This document shows, piece after piece, positions 47,792-56,445 of a stretch of DNA of 64,000 nt. Below the pieces are notes generated by a model that was given only the letters and a program-made list of their open reading frames with translations, ran no database searches and was not told where the DNA came from. Source of the stretch: Amycolatopsis acidiphila (GTDB lineage: Bacteria; Actinomycetota; Actinomycetes; Mycobacteriales; Pseudonocardiaceae). Numbering within the stretch: position 1 is the first letter of the stretch; every line of letters begins with the position of its first letter. The translations under genes were made by a program, and so were the position numbers. The DNA lies in contig NZ_CP090063.1 in the NCBI RefSeq assembly GCF_021391495.1, forward strand, positions 3,100,001-3,164,000, in the 5' to 3' direction.

Positions 47792-48772
47792 GTGTCCACC
47801 GCCCGCGCCGAGCGCCTGGTCAACCTCGTGCTCGCCCTGCTGTCCACCCGGCAGTACCTCACGGCTGACCGGATCCGCGGGATCGTGCCCGGATACGCCG
47901 ACGCGGCGAGCGACGACGCGTTCTCCCGGATGTTCGAGCGGGACAAGACGGAGCTGCGGGAGCTGGGGATCCCGCTGGAGATCGGGCGCAACTCCGTGTT
48001 CGACGCCGGCGACGGCTACCGCATCGCGCGCCGCGACTACGAGCTCGGCGAGATCGAGCTGGCACCGGACGAGGCGGCCGCGGTCGGGCTCGCCGTGCGG
48101 CTGTGGGACTCCCCGGAGCTGACCGGGCAGGCGCAGGGCGCGCTGGTGAAGCTGCGCGCGGCCGGGGTGGAGGTCGATCACACCGCGCCGCCGGTCGTGG
48201 AGTCGCGCGTGCGCACCGAGCCGGCGTTCTCCCCGCTGCTCGCGGCGGTGCAGAACCGCCAGGCCGTGCGGTTCGACTACCGTCGTTCGGGCTCGCCGGA
48301 GCGGCTGACCCGCACCCTCGAACCGTGGGGCGTGGTGTCGTGGCGGGCCCGCTGGTACGTGGTCGGGCACGACCGCGACCGCGGCGCGCCCCGGTGCTTC
48401 CGGCTGTCGCGGATCGTGGGGGAGGTGCACACGGCGGGCCCGGCGGGCGAGGTGGACCGGCCGGGGGACGTGAACCTGCTGGAGTTCGTCGCGGGCAGCA
48501 GCGGCGGTAAGGAGCAGTCGCCGGTCGCGACGGCCAGGCTGTGGATCGCCGACCGGCGCGCGGCCGGGGTCCGGCGGCGGGCGAAGCCGGTTGGGCGGCT
48601 GACCGTCGACGGCGTCGAGGGCGACCTGGCCGAGCTGGAGCTGTACTACCCCGAGAGCGCGGCCGACTGGATCGCCGGGCACGGCCCGGACGTGCTCGTG
48701 CTGGAGCCGGACGTGCTGGCCAAGGCGGTGCAGGAGCGGCTGCGCGCGGTCGCCGGCGAGGTGGTCCGGTGA
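47792..48772 (+). CDS. pafB: WYL-domain transcription regulator PafB
   Basis: A 326-residue regulator with an N-terminal winged helix (residues 1-80, RAERLVNLVLALLSTRQYLTADRIRG) and a WYL domain (about 145-215) containing VVSWRARWYVVGHDRDR and FRLSRIVGEV. PafB works with PafC in mycobacteria as the activator of the RecA-independent DNA damage response, probably sensing a nucleic-acid ligand through WYL. The downstream pafC start overlaps its TGA by four bases and has the same length, so the two arose by duplication. Confidence 0.95.
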   Translation: MSTARAERLVNLVLALLSTRQYLTADRIRGIVPGYADAASDDAFSRMFERDKTELRELGIPLEIGRNSVFDAGDGYRIARRDYELGEIELAPDEAAAVGLAVRLWDSPELTGQAQGALVKLRAAGVEVDHTAPPVVESRVRTEPAFSPLLAAVQNRQAVRFDYRRSGSPERLTRTLEPWGVVSWRARWYVVGHDRDRGAPRCFRLSRIVGEVHTAGPAGEVDRPGDVNLLEFVAGSSGGKEQSPVATARLWIADRRAAGVRRRAKPVGRLTVDGVEGDLAELELYYPESAADWIAGHGPDVLVLEPDVLAKAVQERLRAVAGEVVR

Positions 48773-49749
48773 CCGCCTCGACCGACCGGATGCCCCGCCT
48801 GCTCGCGCTGGTCCCGTACCTGCTGGCCCGGCCGGGCATCAGGATCGACGACGCCGCCCGCGACTTCGGCGTCACGCCCAAGCAGCTGCGCCGCGACCTG
48901 GAGCTGCTGTGGATGTGCGGGCTGCCGGGCTACGGCCCCGGCGACCTGATCGACCTGTCCTTCGCCGGGGACACCGTCACCGTCACCTTCGACGCCGGGA
49001 TGAACCGGCCGCTGCGGCTGACCGGCGGGGAGGCGACGGCGTTGCTCGTCGCGCTGCGGGCGCTGGCCGAGACCCCGGGGCTGCTCGACACCGACGCCGT
49101 CCGCAGGGCGATCGCCAAGATCGAGGCCGCCGCCGGGCAGGCGCAGCCCTCGGGTGTGGTCGTCGGGCTCGGCGTCCGCGAGGGCGAGGCCACCGCGCAC
49201 ACCCGTGGCGTCGTGCAGCGGGCGCTGCAGGCACGGCGGGCGCTGCGGATCCGCTACTACACCGCGTCGCGCGACGAGATCACCGAGCGGACCGTCGACC
49301 CGATGCGGCTGCTGATCGTGCAGGCCGTCGGCTACCTGGAGGCCTGGTGCCGCCGCGCCGAGGGCGTCCGGCTGTTCCGCCTCGACCGCATCGACGACGT
49401 GCGGGTGCTCGACGAGGCCGCCGCGCCGCCGTCGACAGCGCGGCCCACCGACCTGACCGACGGCGTGTTCGCCAGCCGGCCGGGGCAGCCGGTCGCCGAG
49501 CTGGTGCTCGACCCGGACGCGCGCTGGGTCGCCGAGTACTACCCGTGCGAGGAGCTGGCCGAGCTGCCGGGCGGGCGGCTGCGGGTGCGGATGCGCTACG
49601 GCGACGAGTCGTGGATGGCCCGGCTGGTGCTCAGCCTCGGCGGCGACGCGTCCGTCGAAAGCCCGCCCGAGCTGGCGGCGGCCGTTCGCCGCCGCGCGGC
49701 CGACGCGCTGGCGCGGGCTCGTCACCTACCGTCAACCTTGGGCCAGTAA
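48769..49749 (+). CDS. pafC: WYL-domain transcription regulator PafC
   Basis: A 326-residue paralogue of PafB. The winged helix (MPRLLALVPYLLARPGIRIDDAARDFG) is followed by a WYL region in which the canonical W-x-Y is less obvious (GYLEAWCRRAEGVRLFRLDRI). It forms the second half of the PafB-PafC heterodimer. The GTG at 48769 overlaps the pafB stop, so both are made from one message. It lies upstream of tatA and tatC, as in mycobacteria. Confidence 0.94.
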   Translation: MTASTDRMPRLLALVPYLLARPGIRIDDAARDFGVTPKQLRRDLELLWMCGLPGYGPGDLIDLSFAGDTVTVTFDAGMNRPLRLTGGEATALLVALRALAETPGLLDTDAVRRAIAKIEAAAGQAQPSGVVVGLGVREGEATAHTRGVVQRALQARRALRIRYYTASRDEITERTVDPMRLLIVQAVGYLEAWCRRAEGVRLFRLDRIDDVRVLDEAAAPPSTARPTDLTDGVFASRPGQPVAELVLDPDARWVAEYYPCEELAELPGGRLRVRMRYGDESWMARLVLSLGGDASVESPPELAAAVRRRAADALARARHLPSTLGQ

Positions 49750-49758
49750 GGTTACCGC

Positions 49759-49971
49759 GTGTCGTACCTGCCGAGCATCCTGCTCGCCGTCGCCGGCCTG
49801 GTGCTGCTGGGCGTTCTGCTGATTCCTGTGGTCAGGGGCTTGCGCCGGTTCCGCTCGGCGTTGAGCATGGTCGTGACGAGCACGAACCAGCGCGCCGGCC
49901 TGCTCAGGGCGCGCTCGGCCGGGGTGCGGGTCGCGCTCGAGCAGCGTAGGCGCACTCCGGAAAACCAGTAG
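49759..49971 (+). CDS. small membrane protein between pafC and tatA
   Basis: A 70-residue protein with one N-terminal membrane helix (about residues 5-25, [21 protein letters not shown]) and a basic C-terminal tail rich in Arg. Its position between pafBC and tatA is common in actinomycetes, and its role is unknown. GTG 49759 is the only start that includes the helix. Confidence 0.78.
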   Translation: MSYLPSILLAVAGLVLLGVLLIPVVRGLRRFRSALSMVVTSTNQRAGLLRARSAGVRVALEQRRRTPENQ

Positions 49972-50002
49972 CATTGGGCGAGAAACGAAAAGGAGGCCAC
50001 TC

Positions 50003-50296
50003 ATGCTGAACGGGTTGCAGCCGTGGCACTTGATCATCTTGGTGCTGATCGTGGTTCTGCTGTTCGGTGCCAAGCGGCTTCCGGACGCCGCCCGCTCGAT
50101 CGGCAAGTCGATGAAGATCTTCAAGGCCGAGACCAAGGACATGCGCGAGGAAGAGCCCGCGAGCGAGCCGGAGAAGAAGGAGCTCCCGGCCGCCACCGCG
50201 CAGCCGGCGGGCACCGACCCGCAGGTCGCGGAGCTGCAGCGCCAGCTCGACGAGCTGAAGAAGCAGCAAGACCAGTCGCAGAAGCACGCCAGCTGA
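50003..50296 (+). CDS. tatA: Sec-independent translocase subunit TatA
   Basis: A 97-residue TatA. It has a short membrane helix ([12 protein letters not shown]), the FG hinge followed by the amphipathic helix [21 protein letters not shown], and an acidic, Gln-rich tail. It polymerises to let folded twin-arginine substrates cross the membrane. AAAAGGAGG precedes the ATG. tatC follows after 18 bases. Confidence 0.96.
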   Translation: MLNGLQPWHLIILVLIVVLLFGAKRLPDAARSIGKSMKIFKAETKDMREEEPASEPEKKELPAATAQPAGTDPQVAELQRQLDELKKQQDQSQKHAS

Positions 50297-50314
50297 CCGG
50301 ACGGGATTCCTCCA

Positions 50315-51280
50315 GTGGCGGACGCCGCCCCCGAAGGCCGCCGGTCCCGGCGGCGCAAGCGCAGCCGTCGGTACAACCCCGACGGCACCATGACGCTGAT
50401 CGAGCACATCTACGAGTTCCGCAGGCGGCTCGGCTGGGCACTGCTGGCGGTCGTGGCGGGCGGGGTGTTCGGCTTCATCTGGTTCCAGACGAGGCTGGGT
50501 CCCGTCGAGTCGCTCGGCCAGCTGATGAACGGCCCGTACTGCGGCATCTCGCCGGACCGGCTGCTCCCGGGCACCATCGCGCCTGACGGCACCTGCCGGC
50601 TGCTGCAGACCACGCCGTTCGAAGGCATCATGATCCAGCTGAAGGTCGGCGTGGCCGCGGGCGCGGTGCTCACCTCGCCGCTGTGGCTCTACCAGCTGTG
50701 GGCCTTCATCGCGCCGGGCCTGTACTCGAAGGAGCGCAGGTACGCGCTGACCTTCGTCGGCTTCGCCAGCGTGTTGTTCGCGGCGGGCGCCGTGCTGGCC
50801 TACCTGCTGGTGCCGCACGCGTTCGCGGTGCTGATGAGCTTCGGCGGCGACTTCTTCACCACCGCGCTGACGGCCGACAAGTACATCTCGTTCGTGCTGT
50901 CGCTGCTGGTGATCTTCGGGGTGAGCTTCGAGCTGCCGCTGCTGGTGGTGATGCTCAACTTCGTGGGCGTGGTCAAGTACGCGCAGCTGAAGAAGTGGCG
51001 CCGCGGCATCGTCTTCGCGTTGTTCGTGTTCGCCGCGTTCGCCACGCCCGGTTCGGACCCGTTCTCCATGCTGGGGCTGGCCGGGGCGCTGACCGTGCTG
51101 TTCGAGATCGCCATCCAGATCGCCCGCCTGCACGACAGGCGCAAGGCACGCCGGGACAGGGCAGCGGAGTGGGCCGGGCTGCCCGACGACCAGGCGGCGC
51201 CGTTCGACTACACACCCAGCACCATCGACGACGAACCGGCCGAGAAGGCGGGCCAGGCCCGCACCGACGACGTCACCTGA
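50315..51280 (+). CDS. tatC: Sec-independent translocase subunit TatC
   Basis: A 321-residue TatC with six membrane segments. The N-terminal motif MTLIEHIYEFRRRLGWALL and the first periplasmic loop follow; TPFEGIMIQLKVG and APGLYSKERRYALTFVG are the conserved substrate-binding and loop regions. It recognises the RR signal. Its C-terminal 50 residues are charged and disordered. GTG 50315 is chosen because the preceding region lacks another start. Confidence 0.96.
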   Translation: MADAAPEGRRSRRRKRSRRYNPDGTMTLIEHIYEFRRRLGWALLAVVAGGVFGFIWFQTRLGPVESLGQLMNGPYCGISPDRLLPGTIAPDGTCRLLQTTPFEGIMIQLKVGVAAGAVLTSPLWLYQLWAFIAPGLYSKERRYALTFVGFASVLFAAGAVLAYLLVPHAFAVLMSFGGDFFTTALTADKYISFVLSLLVIFGVSFELPLLVVMLNFVGVVKYAQLKKWRRGIVFALFVFAAFATPGSDPFSMLGLAGALTVLFEIAIQIARLHDRRKARRDRAAEWAGLPDDQAAPFDYTPSTIDDEPAEKAGQARTDDVT

Positions 51281-51337
51281 TGGCGAGCGCGTACCCACCC
51301 CCTGCGAGGTCAGGCGGGGGTGTGACACCCTGACAAG

Positions 51338-54088
51338 GTGGCCGCTAGCCCTTCTCCGTCTCCGGCCGAGGCCTATCAGGCCTCGCAGCGCCGTGGCAGA
51401 CACCCCCAGCTGACCCGGTTCGCCGCGGAGGCCGCGTTCGAGTTCGACGACTTCCAGGTCCGCGGCTGCGAGGCGCTGGAGGACGGGCACGGCGTGCTGG
51501 TCTGCGCGCCGACCGGGGCGGGCAAGACCGTCGTCGGAGAGTTCGCCGTGCACCTCGCGCTGGCCGAAGGCCGCAAGTGCTTCTACACGACGCCCATCAA
51601 GGCGCTGTCGAACCAGAAGTACAACGACCTCGTCGACCGCTACGGCACCGGCGTCGTCGGCCTGCTCACCGGGGACACCGCGATCAACGGCAGCGCCCAG
51701 ATCGTGGTGATGACCACCGAGGTGCTGCGCAACATGCTCTACGCGGGCTCCTCGGCGCTGACCGACCTGGGCTACGTGGTGATGGACGAGGTCCACTACC
51801 TCGCCGACCGGTTCCGCGGCGCCGTGTGGGAGGAGGTCATCCTGCACCTGCCCGAGTACGTCCGGGTCGTGGGCCTGTCCGCGACCGTCAGCAACGCCGA
51901 GGAGTTCGGCGAGTGGCTGGTCGAGGTGCGCGGCGACACCACGGTGGTGGTCGACGAGCACCGGCCCGTGCCGCTGTGGCAGCACATGATGGTCGGCAAC
52001 CGCCTGCTCGACCTGTTCGCCGTGGACAACGGGGCCGGCGAGTCCATCAACCCGGGCCTGCTGCGGCGGGTCGAGGAGGTCGGGCGGCTGCACGCGCCCG
52101 CCGGCCTGCGCGGGCAGCGCAACCGCGGCCGCCAGCAGTTCCGCGGCCCGCGGTTCCGGCCGCCGTCCCGGGTGGACGTCACCACCCGGCTCGACGCGGC
52201 GGGGCTGCTGCCGGCGATCGTGTTCATCTTCTCCCGCGCGGGCTGCGACGCGGCCGTCTCGCAGTGCACGCGCGCGGGCCTGCGGCTCAACACGCCCGAG
52301 GAGGGCGCCGAGGTCCGGCGGATCATCGCCGAGCACACCGGTGACCTGCCGGAGGGCGACCTGGGCGTGCTGGGCTACTGGGAGTGGCGCGAGGCGCTCG
52401 AGAGCGGCATCGCGAGTCACCACGCCGGCCTGCTGCCGGCGTTCAAGGAGACCGTCGAGGAGCTGTTCGTCCGCGGGCTGGTGAAGGTCGTCTTCGCGAC
52501 CGAGACCCTCGCACTGGGCATCAACATGCCGGCCCGCACGGTCGTGCTGGAACGGCTGGTCAAGTACAACGGCGAGGCACACGTCGACCTGTCGCCGGGG
52601 GAGTACACGCAGCTGACCGGCCGGGCCGGGCGCCGGGGCATCGACGTCGAGGGGCACGCGGTCGTCATCTGGCAGCCGGGGGTGGACCCCAAGCAGGTCG
52701 CCGGGCTCGCCTCGACCCGGACCTACCCGCTGCGCTCGTCGTTCCGGCCCGGCTACAACATGGCGGTCAACCTCGTCGCGCAGCTCGGCCCGGAGAACGC
52801 GCGCGAGCTGCTGGAGCAGTCCTTCGCCCAGTTCCAGGCCGACCGCTCGGTGGTGGGCCTGGCCCGGCGCATCGAGAAGAACAAGGAGGCGCTGAGAGGC
52901 TACGCCGAGGCCATCACCGGCGACTTCGCGGAGATGCTCGAATACGTCGAGCTGCGCCGGAAGATCTCCGAGCGCGAGAAGGCGCTCGTGAAGCAGAACA
53001 GCTTCGCCCGCCGCGCGGAAACCGCCGACTCGCTGCAGAAGCTGCGCAAGGGCGACGTGATCGCGGTGCCCGCCGGGCGCCGCGCCGGGCTCGCCGTGGT
53101 GGTCGACCCCGGGCTGGACCCGATCCGCGAGCCGCGCCCGGTCGTGGTCACCGAGGACCGCTGGTCCGGCCCGCTGTCGCTGTCGGACTTCCCGGCGCCC
53201 GTGGAGCCGCTCGGGCACATCAAGCTGCCCAAGCACGTCGAGCTGCGCTCGCCGAAGACCCGCCGGGACATCGCCTCCACCCTGCGCAACGCGGGCATCT
53301 CGCTGCCCGCTCGGCAGAAGCGCCGCTCGGGCGCCAACGAGGACGCCGAGCTGGCGATGCTGCGCCGCGAGCTGCGCGCGCACCCGTGCCACGGACTGGC
53401 CGAGCGGGAGGCGAACCTGCGCTGGGTCGAGCGCTACCAGCGGCTGAAGGCGGAGACCGAGCAGCTCGAGCGCAAGGTCGCGGCCACGACGCACTCCCTG
53501 GCGCGGGCCTTCGACCGCATCCGCGACCTGCTCGACGAGCGCGGCTACCTCGGCAAGGGCGCGAACCGCGTCACCGAGCACGGCGAGCGGCTCGCGCGCC
53601 TGTACAGCGAGTCCGACCTGCTCGCCGCGGAGTGCATCCGCCACGAGGTGTGGAAGGGTCTCAACCCCGCGGAGCTGGCCGCGATCGTCTCGGCGCTGGT
53701 CTTCGAGGCGCGCCGCGACTCCGCGGGCGAGCCGCGGCTGCCCTCGGGCGCGGTGCCGCGCGCCTGGCAGGACACCGTGCGGCTGTGGACCGAGCTGGCC
53801 GAGGACGAGCGCCGCCACCGGCTCGAGCGCACCCGGGAGCCGGACGCCGGGTTCGCCTGGCCCATCTACCGGTGGGCGCGCGGCGAGTCGCTGGAGCAGG
53901 TGCTCACCACCGCCGAGGCCAACGGCCAGGAGCTCTCCGCCGGGGACTTCGTGCGCTGGTCGCGCCAGGTCATCGACCTGCTCGACCAGATCAGGACGGT
54001 GCTGGGCCGCGAGGACCAGGTGGGCGCGGCGGCGGCCAAGGCGGTCAAGGCGCTGCGCCGGGGCGTGGTCGCGGCCGGAGCCGAGTAG
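51338..54088 (+). CDS. helY: DEAD/DEAH-box helicase of the HelY/Mtr4 (Ski2) family
   Basis: A 916-residue superfamily 2 helicase. It has motif I CAPTGAGKTVVGEFA, motif II DEVHY (DExH), motif III VGLSATVSNAEEF, motif V ATETLALGINMPARTVVLE and motif VI QLTGRAGRRGIDVEG. The C-terminal 400 residues match the rRNA-processing arm and DSHCT region of Mtr4-like proteins. Related HelY proteins unwind RNA or DNA in mycobacteria and may work with RNA degradation. GTG 51338 lacks a strong ribosome site. It follows tatC by 57 bases. Confidence 0.95.
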   Translation: MAASPSPSPAEAYQASQRRGRHPQLTRFAAEAAFEFDDFQVRGCEALEDGHGVLVCAPTGAGKTVVGEFAVHLALAEGRKCFYTTPIKALSNQKYNDLVDRYGTGVVGLLTGDTAINGSAQIVVMTTEVLRNMLYAGSSALTDLGYVVMDEVHYLADRFRGAVWEEVILHLPEYVRVVGLSATVSNAEEFGEWLVEVRGDTTVVVDEHRPVPLWQHMMVGNRLLDLFAVDNGAGESINPGLLRRVEEVGRLHAPAGLRGQRNRGRQQFRGPRFRPPSRVDVTTRLDAAGLLPAIVFIFSRAGCDAAVSQCTRAGLRLNTPEEGAEVRRIIAEHTGDLPEGDLGVLGYWEWREALESGIASHHAGLLPAFKETVEELFVRGLVKVVFATETLALGINMPARTVVLERLVKYNGEAHVDLSPGEYTQLTGRAGRRGIDVEGHAVVIWQPGVDPKQVAGLASTRTYPLRSSFRPGYNMAVNLVAQLGPENARELLEQSFAQFQADRSVVGLARRIEKNKEALRGYAEAITGDFAEMLEYVELRRKISEREKALVKQNSFARRAETADSLQKLRKGDVIAVPAGRRAGLAVVVDPGLDPIREPRPVVVTEDRWSGPLSLSDFPAPVEPLGHIKLPKHVELRSPKTRRDIASTLRNAGISLPARQKRRSGANEDAELAMLRRELRAHPCHGLAEREANLRWVERYQRLKAETEQLERKVAATTHSLARAFDRIRDLLDERGYLGKGANRVTEHGERLARLYSESDLLAAECIRHEVWKGLNPAELAAIVSALVFEARRDSAGEPRLPSGAVPRAWQDTVRLWTELAEDERRHRLERTREPDAGFAWPIYRWARGESLEQVLTTAEANGQELSAGDFVRWSRQVIDLLDQIRTVLGREDQVGAAAAKAVKALRRGVVAAGAE

Positions 54089-54154
54089 CGGTTTCCGGCG
54101 CCGTCGGGGTGTGGTTGGATCGCGCAGAGCGAGACGGGCCGGATTGGAGTTTCG

Positions 54155-54748
54155 ATGACCACGCCGTACGGCGGCAACGACCCCCAGCAGTGGGGCCAGG
54201 CACCTCAGCAGCCGCAGTCCGGTGGGTTCCCGGCGCAGGGCTATCCGCAGCAGCCCCCGCAGTACGGCCAGTACCCGCAGCAGCCGCAGTACGGCCAGCA
54301 GCCCGGCTACCCGCAGCAGCCGCAGTACGGGCAGTACCCGCAGCAGCAACAGCAGCCCTACTACGGGCAGCAGCAGCCGGGCCAGTACGACTACGGCCGG
54401 CCCGGCGGGTTCGGCACCCCGGTGCCGAAGGGCAAGGGCGGCGGCAAGCTGCTCTGGATCCTCACCGGCGTGGTGATCGTCGTGGTCGCGGCGCTCGGCA
54501 TCACCGGCTTCTGGCTGCCCGGGTTCTTCGTCACCAAGGTGCTCGACCAGACCGCCGTGCAGGACGGCGTCAAGAAGGAGCTCGCGGTCTACGGCGTCAC
54601 CGCGGACAGCGTCTCCTGCCCCGCGAAGCAGGAGGTCAAGGCGGGCAACACGTTCACCTGCACCGTGACCGTCGGCGGCAAGCAGCAGCAGGTCATCGTC
54701 ACCGTGCAGGACGCCGACGCCAACTACCAGGTGGGGCACCCGCAGTAA
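54155..54748 (+). CDS. membrane protein with Gln/Pro-rich tail and DUF4333 domain
   Basis: A 197-residue protein. The N-terminal tail (1-90) is made of Pro, Gln and Tyr repeats such as PQQPQYGQ. One membrane helix follows (99-119), then an extracytoplasmic DUF4333 domain (about 125-195) with the paired cysteines VSCPAKQ and FTCTVTV and the strand QVIVTVQDADANYQV. TTGGAG precedes the ATG. The domain also occurs in the lipoprotein at 56023-56403, so the two genes flanking the first eis-like gene are related. The function is unknown. Confidence 0.85.
   Translation: MTTPYGGNDPQQWGQAPQQPQSGGFPAQGYPQQPPQYGQYPQQPQYGQQPGYPQQPQYGQYPQQQQQPYYGQQQPGQYDYGRPGGFGTPVPKGKGGGKLLWILTGVVIVVVAALGITGFWLPGFFVTKVLDQTAVQDGVKKELAVYGVTADSVSCPAKQEVKAGNTFTCTVTVGGKQQQVIVTVQDADANYQVGHPQ
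54239..54370 (+). repeat. tandem Pro-Gln-Tyr coding repeat
   Basis: DNA encoding repeated PQQPQYGQ units (residues 29-72 of the DUF4333 protein). CCGCAGCAGCCGCAGTACGG-type units recur several times with little variation, making this stretch prone to slippage. Confidence 0.75.
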
Positions 54749-54789
54749 TCCGGTGGTCGCGCGCCCCGATCTCCGCCACGATCGACGGC

Positions 54790-55986
54790 GTGAGCGACTA
54801 CACCGTGCGCGTGCTGCGGCCCGACGAGACCCGGGCGGCCGCCGACCTGTTCCGGACCACCCTGCACGTCCCGCCCGTCAAGGACGAGCAGTGGTCCTAC
54901 GCCGAGCGGATGTACCAGCCCGGGCGTGCGCTGGGCGCCTTCGACACCGAGCTGATCGGCACCGCGCGCTCGTTCGACGCGGAGCTGACCGTGCCGGGCG
55001 GGCGGCGGCTTCCGCTCGCCGCCGTGACAGGGGTGGGCGTGCGCGCCGACCGCACCCGCCGCGGGGTGCTGAGCCAGCTCATGCGCACCCAGCTGGCCGA
55101 CTTCGCCGAGCGCGGCGTCCCCGTCGCCACCCTGTACGCCAGTGAGGGTCCCATCTACGGCCGCTTCGGTTACGGCGTCTCGACCGTGGTCCACGACTAC
55201 CGGATCGACCCGCGCCGCGCGGTCCTGCGGCCGGAAGTGCCTGCGGGCGGCGAGATCGAGCTGCTGAGCCTCGACGCGGCGCTGGAACGGCTGCCGGTGC
55301 TGTACGCCGCGCTGCCGGACAGCCGGGCAGGCCGGATGACGCGCCCCGCCTACTGGTGGCCCGGTTCGAGCGGCACGCCCGCGGGGCCGAGACGCCGCCG
55401 GTGACGATCGTCCACCATGGACCGGACGGTCCCGACGGCTACGCGGTCTACGGCGTGCACCGCAAGAGCTGGCGCGATCCGTCCATAATGGACCTGATGA
55501 GCCTGGACGCGGCGACCGACGAGGCCTTCGCCGGGCTGTGGTGCTACCTGCTGGGCGTCGACCTGGTGGACGGCATCGAGGCCGGGGGGCGCCCGCTCGA
55601 CGAGCCGACCGCGCTGCTGTTCACCGATCCGCGGGCGGTCAAGATCACCGGAGGCGGCGACGACTGTGGCTGCGCCTCGTCGACGTCCCGGCCGCGCTGG
55701 CCGCGCGCGAGTACGACGGCGAGGCGGTGGTGCTCGAGGTCGCCGATCCGGTCCTGGAGGCCAACACCGGGCGCTACCGGGTGAGCCCCGAGGGGTGACC
55801 CGCACCGACCTGCCCGCGCAGCTGCGGCTCGGGGTGGCCGCGCTGGCGATGCTGTACCTCGGCACCTGGCGGGCGTCCGCGCTGGTGACGGCCGGACGGG
55901 TCCAGGTGGGCGACCCGGCGGCGCCCGAGCGGGCCGACCGGCTGTTCGCCACCCGCCGGTCATCCTGGTGTGGTACACACTTCTGA
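54790..55986 (+). pseudogene. Eis-like GNAT acetyltransferase gene with three frameshifts
   Basis: The product is an Eis-family acetyltransferase: N-terminal GNAT domain with the acetyl-CoA loop VGVRADRTRRGVLSQLM, GPIYGRFGYGVST, then a second GNAT fold and an SCP2-like C-terminal domain. The reading frame breaks after YWWP (55360-55362), at GGGDD (55664) and at SPEG (55792-55795). Adding one base at each point restores a continuous frame of 399 residues, full length for the family. Two of the breaks are in short C or G runs, and the middle one looks like the loss of one base from a CC pair. Either recent decay or consensus errors in GC-rich DNA could explain this. Confidence 0.85.
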
Positions 55987-56022
55987 CCACACTGGACCGA
56001 ACTCATCACGGGGGGAACCGCG

Positions 56023-56403
56023 GTGTCTCGGCGTGCCCGAACCTGGGCCGGCCTCGCCGGCGCCGGCGTGCTGCTGCTCGCCGGCTGCGACGGCTCCGGC
56101 GGCGGCCCCCCGTCGCCGGGCTCGCTGGGCCGCACGTCCGGTGGCGGGGCGTCCTCGGCCAGCAGCACCCGCGCCCCGGCCTCCCGGGTGTTCGACGCCG
56201 CGGCGCTGGAGAACGGGGTGCGCCAGGTGCTCACCGAGTCCTACGGCATCGCCGACGTGACCGGCGTGCGCTGCCCGTCCGGGCAAACCGTGCAGGTGGG
56301 CATCTCGTTCGACTGCGAGGTGACGGTGGCCGGGCAGCCCAGGACCGTCACGCTCATGGTGCAGACCCCCGACGGCACGTACCAGGTGTCCGCCCCGAAG
56401 TGA
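56023..56403 (+). CDS. DUF4333 lipoprotein
   Basis: A 126-residue predicted lipoprotein with signal peptide and lipobox LLAGC (Cys22), a Gly/Ser-rich linker (23-55) and a DUF4333 domain (about 60-125). The paired cysteines are in VRCPSGQ and FDCEVTV, and it ends with QTPDGTYQVSAPK. GTG 56023 is the start. It lies between the two broken eis-like genes. It shares its domain with the product of 54155-54748 but lacks the Gln-rich tail. Confidence 0.87.
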   Translation: MSRRARTWAGLAGAGVLLLAGCDGSGGGPPSPGSLGRTSGGGASSASSTRAPASRVFDAAALENGVRQVLTESYGIADVTGVRCPSGQTVQVGISFDCEVTVAGQPRTVTLMVQTPDGTYQVSAPK

Positions 56404-56445
56404 AATTCGCTGGGCGCGCGGCGGCCCGGCGGGCAGGATCGACGG

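Noticed and set aside
49904..54739. A minus-strand open frame of about 1600 codons over tatC and the helicase gene
   Set aside because: It is the antisense of well-recognised plus-strand genes and its translation is a Leu/Arg/Gly/Val/His-rich low-complexity product typical of antisense frames in GC-rich DNA.
54790..55986. Programmed ribosomal frameshifting in the eis-like gene
   Set aside because: Three separate shifts in one gene without slippery heptamers or pseudoknots are better explained by base loss or sequence error.
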